From assembly GCA_021770065.1 (NCBI GenBank), contig JAETRR010000033.1, positions 1 to 46,902 of the forward strand: a DNA stretch of 46,902 bases. Direction: 5' to 3'. The notes beneath the pieces were generated by a model. That model did no database searches. It worked only from the letters and a program-made list of their open reading frames with translations, and was not told where the DNA came from. Source of the DNA: Lachnoclostridium sp. GTDB taxonomy: Bacteria > Bacillota > Clostridia > Lachnospirales > Lachnospiraceae. The translations under genes and the position numbers were made by a program. This document shows positions 17,965-27,500 of the stretch, in pieces (within the stretch, counting starts at the first letter, position 1; each line of letters starts with the position of its first letter).

Positions 17965-18145
17965 ATGAACTACTGGCACATATAAAGTATAGATAGCGCA
18001 CGGATTTCTTGGAATGATTCAATAGACGTGAAAAATCTAATTTTATGAACCATTAAATCATAAAATTTTTATAAACAACAGACTTCGACAGATTCTGCGC
18101 TTTTTATGGTTTATGATATGTTTATGAACTAATAGAGCATATAAA
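17965..18145. repeat. 22-bp direct repeat pair, candidate operators
   Basis: Copies at 17965-17986 and 18124-18145 share ATGAACTA, then six variable bases, then CATATAAA; 18 of 22 bases agree. Each copy sits upstream of one of the two divergent genes, so one repressor could bind both. Confidence 0.6.
18039..18067. repeat. 10-bp inverted repeat, candidate operator
   Basis: AATTTTATGA at 18039-18048 and TCATAAAATT at 18058-18067 are perfect inverted copies 9 bases apart. The 29-bp site is centred between the two direct repeats and is the size expected for a dimeric XRE repressor. Confidence 0.6.
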
Positions 18146-18174
18146 ACGTCCAATAAATCATAAGGAGAACAGTT

Positions 18175-18402
18175 ATGAAGATGAAGAAAATACTGAAACA
18201 GATCGCAAAAGAAAACGGCATTACGGTAGAGGAAGTGAGGGAAGAAATGCAGAAAGCCATAACCGAAGCATGGAAGAACCCTCCGGCGGACGGCGGCGTG
18301 ACAGTGGCGTACCAGAGGAAGGTGCCGTGCAAAGGGGAAATCCCTACGCCGGAAGAACTGATCCGGTATGCTGCGGCAGAGATCCGGAGACAGGCAGGCT
18401 GA
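18175..18402 (+). CDS. Small regulator, Spo0A-C-terminal-like annotated family
   Basis: A 75-residue protein beginning MKMKKILKQIAKENG, with a helical N-terminus, an ITEAWKNPP block and a conserved-looking end (PTPEELIRYAAAEIRR). Members of this family in ICEs are often labelled as Spo0A C-terminal-like, which would make it a small DNA-binding protein, but no clear helix-turn-helix can be proven by eye. It has an AAGGAG site and lies directly after the operator region and before the helicase operon, so it may be an activator or excision-control protein. Confidence 0.6.
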   Translation: MKMKKILKQIAKENGITVEEVREEMQKAITEAWKNPPADGGVTVAYQRKVPCKGEIPTPEELIRYAAAEIRRQAG

Positions 18403-18450
18403 AACTGTCCCATGCACAAAACAAACAGCCGTAAAAAAGAATAAAAAGCA

Positions 18451-18493
18451 GGAAAGCCCATGAAAACGGTGTGGAACCGGACATGGGCTTTCC
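18451..18493 (+). promoter_or_regulatory. Strong hairpin in the leader of the helicase gene
   Basis: GGAAAGCCCATG (18451-18462) and CATGGGCTTTCC (18482-18493) form a perfect 12-bp stem with a 19-base loop. No T-run follows. The ribosome site of the helicase gene (AAAAAGGAGG) lies 18 bases later. It may attenuate or regulate expression of the following operon. Confidence 0.65.
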
Positions 18494-18528
18494 TTATGTC
18501 AGAAACCATACAAAAAGGAGGTTTACGC

Positions 18529-21500
18529 ATGGCAAGAAAGTTACAGCTTGTGTCGCAGCTGGCAGACCAGACCGCCCATGATGTCACGCAGGGCGTGGAC
18601 AACTGGAAAGATTATCTGGACAGCGCGTCACGGCTCTATAAGTACAAGTTTGAAGATCAGCTCCTGATCTATGCACAGAGGCCGGATGCCACGGCCTGCG
18701 CGTCGATGGAACTGTGGAATGAAAAAATGCGCCGGTGGGTAAAGGCAGGTTCCAAGGGCATCGCCCTGATCCATGAAAACGAAAACGGCAGACCCCGACT
18801 GGAATATGTCTTTGACGTGTCCGATACCCGGCCCGTGCGCGGCGCAAGGATGCCTTATCTGTGGGAAATGAGGGAAGAACACCATCCGGCTGTTGTTGCC
18901 GCGCTGGAGAAACAGTACGGAGTGGGCAGCCTGCAGGATCTGGGCAGCCGCCTGATGGAAACGGCTTCCGGTATCGTGGAGGAAGCCTATCCGGAATACC
19001 TGCGGGATCTGGCCTATGACGCGGAGGGCAGCTTCCTGGAAGAGATGGACGACCTCAACCGGGAAGTATGCTTCCGGGACACCCTGACAGCCAGCGTCCA
19101 GTACACGCTCCTTACCCGCTGCGGCCTGGACGCTTCTGACTATCTGGATGACGACGACCTCCGTGGGATCACGGAATTTTCCACCCCTGCCGCCCTGCAC
19201 CATCTGGGCGACGCTGCAAGTACCATCTCCATGGGAATCCTCCAAGAGATCGGGCGTACAATCCGGAACTTTGACCGAGAACAGATAAACGAACAGCAGA
19301 AAAAGAAAGAAAAACCGCTTGAAAATGCCGCTGACATCGGTTATACTAAAGACACAAGGAACTTTAACACTTTAAAGCGTGAAATCAAAGAAAGGAGCAT
19401 ACAAAATGGCAGAGCTGACATACAGGAAGAATGGGGATTATCTGATACCGGATCTGGTCATGGACGGGGAGGAAGAAGCGGAGGAAATCCTGTTAGGGAA
19501 ATACGGGCTTCTGAGGCAGACCTTCCTGAAGGAACACCACCACGGGACGTACACCTCCATGCTGCTGACGGGGAGGCTTATGCCGCACCTGAAACAGATC
19601 GACGAACAGGCACAGGAGCAGACAGACCAGATGGTAGCCGCAATGATGAAGCAGAACGGGGTGGACGAGGATATGAAGGAGCGCGACCAGATGGCCTGGG
19701 TGCAGGCGGTCAACAGCTTCACGGCACAGGCAGAGGAAGTGGTGCTGAAGGAGATCGTCTACCGGTAAGTCCGGAAGAGGACGGACAGAAAAAGACAAAC
19801 GGACAGCTGGATACAGACAGACAGGAAACGGCAGGTGAGGAACCTGCCGTTTCTGCGTCCGGGGAAAAGGAGATAAAGGAACCGCAATATTTCCAGTTTT
19901 CTCTTTTCCCTACCGTAGAGGAACAGGCAGGACGTATCGCAGAGGCGCAGGAAAAAGACAGACAGGCGAAAAAAGCCGCACATACAACAGACAGGACGGC
20001 TCCGCAGGTGACGGACGCGGTGATCGGCCGCGCACTTACCGTCGGCGGGAATGAAAAAAACAGTATTTTGCGGATCGCAGCATTTTATCAAAAAGATCCC
20101 GATGTGGGACAGGCCGCTGCGTTTCTCGCAGAGGAATATAAAACCGGCGGCAAGGGGCTTTCCATTGGCGGCAGGGATTATGCCATGTGGTTTGACCAGG
20201 ACGGTATCCGTATTGCACAGGGGCACACTGCCAATACTCCCGGCTCCACGCTTGTTTCCTGGGAAAAGGCGGCGGAAATGGTGTCCGGTCTTTTGGAAGA
20301 AGGGCGCTATGCCGCCCAGGAAACTTTAGATTCCGCAAGGCAGAACGAGTACCGGGAACTGGCGGAAAAGCTGTGGTATTTAAGGCAGGATCTGAGCGAC
20401 GAGGGAAAGGAAATGGATGCGCTGCCTTTCCTTTCGGAACTTTATGATACTTACCACGGATTCCCTGACTGTACGGAGAAACTGGCGGAATGCCTGGCAG
20501 ATCCGGAGACACGGAAGCGTCTGATGTACGAGGTTGACGGGTTTGCCAGAGAATATGACGGAAACCACAATCTTCTCCGTTTCCATTTCCATGAACCGTT
20601 CGGGCTTGCCGCCCGCATCTCGCTTCTGTCCCCTGAACCAAAGAAATTTACCGCACTGGAAGGCTTTGAGCCTGCAAGGGCCAGCTTTATCACGGAGGAT
20701 GAGATCGACCGTATGCTCACCAGGGGCAGCGGCATATCCGAAGCAAAGATGCGGATCTATTCCTATTTTGTGCAGGGGCATGACGCCAAAGAACGCACCG
20801 CATTCCTGCGGGATGAATACGGAACCGGAGGACACGGCCATACCGGGTATAATGAATGGCACGATTCTAAAGGGATCAAACTTACCCGTGGCGACGAGAT
20901 TTCCGGTTTTGAAGGCTATGACACGGTACGGCTGAACTGGGACAAGGTGCAGAAACGGATTGGGCAGCTTATTGAAAGCGGCAGATACCTGACCCCGAAG
21001 GAAATGGCATATACCGCCCAGTATGAAAAGATACAGCTTGCCCGGAACATCGTCACATTCTATTCCTGCGACCCTAACCGGGAAACGGATATTTCTCCTT
21101 ATGACCGGAGCTATGATGAGGCACAGAAAAAGATCCTCACCGCATTGGGTGACCCGGAGAAAAGCGCGGCGATGTATGAGGACATGGCAAAGCGGTTCGC
21201 CCTGGTGCAGCCGGACGAGCGCAATTACCACCTTATGCAGAGGGCTATGGACAATATGGGCGCATACCAGAGGGGCGAATATTCCCTGTTCACTCCTCTT
21301 TCAGCGGAAACTTTGCAGGAACAGCGGCAGAAAAAGAAAGAAGCGGAAAAACCTTCCGCCAAAAAAGAAGCAAAACCGCTGGATGAACTGGAAGCGGCGG
21401 CCCGCGCACTGGCGAAAAAACAGCGCCAGAAGGCAAAAGAAGATTCTAACGGGCAGCTCTCCTTTGATTTTTCTGCCAATGTTCCGGAAGAAACAGAAGC

Positions 21501-24500
21501 GGAACCGGATGGGCAGGAACCGGCAGAACGGAAAAACATAAAAGCGGATGCCTCCAAAATACTGGAAGAACAGGGACTTGCGGTTTCTGATGAAATGCTG
21601 GACACCGTTCTGAATGAGGCCGGACAGGAACCGGTAAACGGGGAAGCCCTTGCCCGCCGGACTAAGGAAGCCCTGCACCGGGATGAAGAGGAAGCGATCC
21701 TCTCCCAATATGACCTTGGATACGGCTATCTGGGCAACGGCCTGACTGTGTGGAACCGTCTGGAAGAAGTATATGGCGATTATAAGACAGTCGCCCATAT
21801 AAACGCTGACCGCAGTGTGGATTTCCGGGACGCCGACCTTCCGGAGATTATTAAAGAACAGATCCGGCAGATTGCAGATACCGCAGAGCCGAACATCTCC
21901 GCCACCCAGGATGTTCCCGTATTTACGGAACCGCCCAAAAAAGATGCAGAACGGACGGAAGGAAAAGCCACAGCAGAGGAAAACAAGGAGACTTTGACAG
22001 AAAAACCCCAGGAAATGGTGCAGACGAACCAAACAGCGGCCCTCTATCGGGAGACGCTTGCCACCCTGACCGATGTGATCCGCCAGAGCAGCTTTTATGA
22101 TTATCTGCGTGACCGGGAAACCGATTATGACAGTGCGGCAGCGGAACTGGACAGCGAACTCGCTTATTTTGTAGAAGATATTGCCGACAGCCAGCCGGAA
22201 TTATATGAAGCCTTCCACTCTCTTCCGAAGTTTCGTGAATGGATGGTGGAGGATATTCTTCAGCTCACTTATGATGATGTACTGATCGACAGCCGTGACG
22301 CACTCCTGCGCCACGCAGGGGAACCGGATTTCCCGGAATGGGCAGCGGAGACGCCGGGGCAGGAACAGTCTGTGATGGAAACCGCCGCAGAGGAACAGCC
22401 TGTCCAGGAGCTGAAGGCCGGGCATACAGAAGAACCTGCGCCGGATACCGCCAAAGAGCCGGGAAACACCCCTGCGGAACCGGCAGAGCCTGATTTAATC
22501 CCCAATGTAGAAGAATATCTGAACCTGAAATCACAGCACTCGGATAAACTTGTAGGTGTGCAGGCAGGCGGCTATTACCTGTTTTACGGGGAGGATGCCA
22601 AAACTGCCGCTGCCGCCCTCGGCACAAAGCTGGAGACAAGGGAAATTCCAGGACTTGGGGAAACCTCCGTCACCGGCGGCAGGACATGGCAGACCATTCT
22701 TAAAAACCTGCTGGAACATGGACACAGCACCGTGATCGCCGGACCGGATCCGGAACATGGAGAAACTGCCCCTTACCAGATTATAAAAGAACGCGATATT
22801 GCCGACTACATTCCTCTCGGTATGCAGCTTACCATAGATGGGCGGCGTATGGAGATTGACAGCGTTGATTACGAAAACGGGCATGTGAGTTTAAAAGACC
22901 TGGAAATGCAGGGATGGTTCCCCATTTTCCGGCAGGAAGCGGTTCCTTTTGTCCGCGACTGTGTAGAGCAGGAATGGGAACGCGCCGGATTTGTGACGGA
23001 TGTTCTGGAAACTGCGGAGGAAAAACCGCAGACACAGCTTTCGGGGCAGGAAACGGCTGACGGGGAACTGACGGAAGAAGAACTGTCCCGGCTGATGTCC
23101 GATCCGGAAATGCGGGAAGCCATAGGGCTGATTGAAGATTTTATCCTAGAGGAATACAACGAGGACAGCGTGGATATCCGCGATCCGCGCCAGGTAGGGA
23201 TTGCCTACGGAGTAACAGACAAGAACGGTTTTGAAGTCCAGGTGGACGTGAACCTGCTGGACTTCTCCATCAGCCAGACCGTAGACGGGAAAGTTGTGGA
23301 GACACGGCAGTATGACAGCCTACGGGAACTGATCGACATGGAACTGGCTTTCCTTGACTATGACCAGCTCCTTTACCTGGAGCCGCACATTGAGGATCAG
23401 CTGGAAGCTGACTTAAACGAACGAATTATGTGGGAACAGACGGCAGGCGCAAGGGAAGGCTTGGAGCCGACGGAGCCGGATGCTTTTGCCGGATGGGATA
23501 CGCCTGCGGAGCAGGAAACCGCAGAGGGACAGGATACGCCCGCTGGTCAGGAAAAGGACAGGAGCCTGGAAACGCCCGGCAGACGGGACAGGGTGATGGA
23601 ACCGGGAATGCCTGACAGGCAGGAAGAACCGCTGGAAATGGTAGAGATCGAGGGCGGCACAATAGGCGGAGACGATCCCCTGCACTTTTCCAGCCCTCGC
23701 CTGCCCTATGACATTGTGATCGAGAAACTCCGCACAGGCCCTGAACGGGTAAATTTCCATATCACCGATGATGAACTGGGAACCGGCGGGCAGAAAACAA
23801 AATACCAGAACAATGTGGCAGCGATCCGAACCTTAAAGCAGATTGAGGCGGAGAACCGCCTTGCCACACCCCAGGAACAGGAAGTTTTATCCAATTATGT
23901 AGGCTGGGGCGGCATCGCACAGGCGTTTGACCCGGATAATGAAAAATGGAGCCGGGAACACGCGGAATTAAAGGAACTTTTAACGCCGGAAGAATACGCT
24001 TCCGCACAAAGCACGGTGCTGAACGCCCACTATACCAGCCCCACTGTCATCAAGGCGATGTATGAAGCGGTCAGCCGCATGGACTTCACGCCGGGGAATA
24101 TCCTGGAGCCTTCCTGCGGCATCGGGAACTTCTTCGGCCTGGTGCCGGAAGGGTATGGGAAAGCAAACCTGTACGGCGTAGAACTGGATCACCTGACCGG
24201 GCGCATCGCAAGGCAGCTCTACCAGAAAGCCGATATTGCGATCAGCGGATTTGAGGACAGCAGCCACCCGGACGACTTCTTTGATCTTGCAGTAGGAAAC
24301 GTACCCTTTGGGGAATATAAGGTGCATGACCGGCGCTATGACCGCCAGAACCTGCTGATCCACGACTATTTCCTTACAAAATCCCTAGATAAACTGCGTC
24401 CCGGCGGCATCGCGGCTTTCATCACCACCAAGGGAACCATGGATAAGCTGGGGAGCAAGGCACGGGAGGAGCTAGCGCAGAAAGCAGACCTCTTAGGCGC

Positions 24501-27500
24501 AATCCGCCTGCCAAACACCGCTTTTAAAGCTAACGCAGGAACTTCCGTGACAGCGGATATCCTCTTTTTCCAGAAACGGGGAAGCGCGCCGGAGAAGCTG
24601 CCGGAATGGGTGAACATCGGGCAGACAGAGGACGGCGTACCCTTAAACAATTATTTCCTCCAGCACCCGGAGATGGTGCTGGGAAAGATGGCATTTTATG
24701 AGAATATGTACGGCAACGCCACGGAGACCGCCTGCCTGCCCATCGAAGGGGCGGACTTAAAAGAGCAGCTGGCCCAGGCCATTGACCATATCGCACCCCC
24801 TGACCGGGAACTCCTGCATATGGATGCGCCGGAGCCGGAGGCCGGAGAAAAAGTGGAAACTGTACCGGCAGACCCCGATGTGCGGAATTTCAGCTTTACG
24901 GAGAAAGGAGGGAAACTTTATTTCCGGGAAAACTCCCGCATGAAACTGACAGAACCGGGAAAGACACAGGCCGCCCGGATCCGGGGTATGATCGGGATCC
25001 GCGACAGTGCAAGGAAACTGATTGACCTTCAGATGAGCGGAGCCGATGATGAAACAATCCAGGCAGAACAGACGAACCTTAACCGCCTTTATGACCGGTT
25101 CCAGGAAAAATACGGAATCTTAAACAGCGCCGGGAACCGGCTGGCTTTCCGTCAGGATTCCTCCTATCCCCTGCTCTGCTCCTTAGAAGTGCTGGATGAG
25201 GAAGGAAATTTAAAACGCAAGGCCGATATGTTTAACAAACGCACCATACAACACCGGAAACCGGTGACCAGCGTGGACACGGCTGTGGAAGCCCTGGGAG
25301 TATCCATTGGGGAACGGGCCTGCGTAGATCTGGGATTTATGGCTTCCCTCATGGGAGGGACGGAAAAGATACCGCAGATTGTCTCTGATCTAAAGGGCGT
25401 TATTTTCAAAGACCCGGAAAGCGGCCCCTTTGATATGGAAAGCGACGGCTGGTACAAAGGATGGCAGGCGGCTGACGAGTATCTTTCCGGAAACGTGCGC
25501 CGGAAACTGGAAACCGCCCGCGCTGCTGCCGAAACATACCCGGAATTTGCCGTAAATGTGGAGGAACTGGAAAAAGTCCAGCCCAAAGACCTGACCGCGC
25601 CGGAGATAAACGTCCGCATCGGCTCCCCATGGATAGATACAAAGTATTACAAACAGTTTATGTTTGAGCTGTTCCAGACCCCGTATCATTTACAGGAAAA
25701 GAAAATCAATATCGTCTATTCGGATGTTTCCGGCGAATGGAGCGTCCGCGGGAAAAGTGAGGACAGCCGGACAAACACGCGCGTCTGGAATACTTACGGG
25801 ACGAAACGTATCAATGCATATGCAATCCTGGAGGCCAGCTTAAACCAGCGGAGCGTCCAGATATTCGACACCCATTATGACGTGGACGGCAAAGAGACCC
25901 GTGTGCTGAACGAGAAAGAAACGGCAATCGCCCAGCAGAAGCAGGAATCCATGAAGGAAGCGTTCCAGGACTGGATCTTCAAAGACCCCGACCGGCGGGC
26001 TGACCTGTGCGCCACCTATAACCGGATGTTTAATTCCATGCGCCCCCGCGAATATGACGGGCAGCATATCAATTTTATCGGCATGAATCCGGAGATCCAT
26101 ATGGAACGCCACCAGAGGAATGCCGTTGCCCGCTCCCTTTACGGAGGGAACAGCCTGCTGGCCCATGTGGTAGGCGCAGGAAAAACCTATGAAATGGTAG
26201 CAACTGCCATGGAAAGCAAGCGGCTGGGCCTCTGCAAAAAGTCCATGATCGTTGTGCCGAACCACTTAACGGAACAATGGGGCGGCGATTTCCTGGCGCT
26301 CTATCCCGGCGCAAATGTGCTGGTAGCCACAAAAAAGGATTTTGAGCCGAAGAACCGGAAAAAATTCTGCGCCCGTATCGCCACCGGCGATTTTGACGCG
26401 GTGATCATCGGCCATTCGCAGTTTGAAAAAATCCCGATCTCCCCGGAGCGGCAGAAAGCGATCATTGAAGAACAGATTAACGAAATCGTGGACGCAATCG
26501 CGGAAGCGAAGGCAAATAAGGATGAAAAATTTACGATCAAGCAGATGGAGCGCACGAAAAAGAACCTGACCGCAGATCTGAAAAAACTCCATGACAAGAA
26601 AAAAGACGACACTGTATATTTTGAGGAACTGGGCGTTGACCGCCTGTTTGTGGACGAAGCACATAGTTTTAAGAACCTTTACATGCATACAAAAATGAGG
26701 AATGTGGCCGGCATCAGCCAGACGAGGGCGCAGAAATCCAGCGACATGTTCGCCAAGTGCCGTTACATGGATGAAATCACCGGCGGGCGCGGTGTTGTAT
26801 TCGCTACCGGCACCCCTGTGAGCAATTCCATGGTGGAGCTGTACACCATGATGCGCTACCTTCAGTATAACATGCTGGAGCAGGGCTACCAGGACAGCAC
26901 CGGGAAGACACGCAGCCTGAAACACTTTGACAACTGGGCAGCGACATTCGGGGAACAGGTGACGGCGGTGGAATTAAAGCCGGAGGGAACCGGATTCCGG
27001 TTAAAGACACGGTTTGCAAGGTTCTACAATCTGCCGGAACTGATGAACCTCTGGAAAGAAGCCGCAGATATCCAGACTGCTGACATGTTAAAGCTCCCGG
27101 TTCCGGAGGCGGAGTATATCACGATCCAGACGGAACCCAGCGAAGCACAGAAAAAAATGGTGCAGGGGCTGGCGGAACGGGCGGAAAAGATACGAAAGGA
27201 AAAAATAGACCCCAGTATCGACAACATGTTGAAGATCACATCGGACGGGCGGAAACTGGCCTTAGACCAGCGTATCATGAATCCCCTGCTTCCGGATGAC
27301 CCTGGCAGCAAAGTCAACGCCTGTGTGGAGAACGTGTTCCAAATCTGGCGGGAAAGCACCCCGTCAAAAGGCACACAGCTTATCTTTTCCGACCTCTCTA
27401 CCCCAAAAGGGCGGGCAGATCAGAAAAAGGAGACGGAAAAAGAGGCAGAAGGGCCGGATGATGGGAAAGAGCCGGAAACCGGTGAAGAAACCGTTATGGA

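Larger units (their letters stand above)
17932..18174. promoter_or_regulatory. Divergent control region between XRE repressor and small regulator
   Basis: An AT-rich non-coding stretch of 243 bases that must hold the promoters of both flanking genes. It contains a 22-bp imperfect direct repeat and a 10-bp inverted repeat, listed separately. I could not fix -35/-10 pairs with confidence: TATACT on the minus strand at 17986-17991 is the best -10 candidate for the repressor, and TATGAT at 18112-18117 is a possible one for the rightward gene. Confidence 0.6.

Noticed and set aside
18460..18528. Upstream ATG 18460 as start of the helicase gene
   Set aside because: It lies in the stem of a hairpin with no ribosome site; ATG 18529 has a strong one and begins the family sequence.
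21023..21541. A 172-codon frame in the +1 frame of the helicase gene, like tnpV
   Set aside because: Unlike tnpV it has no ribosome site and no family resemblance, and the helicase frame here encodes a folded module.
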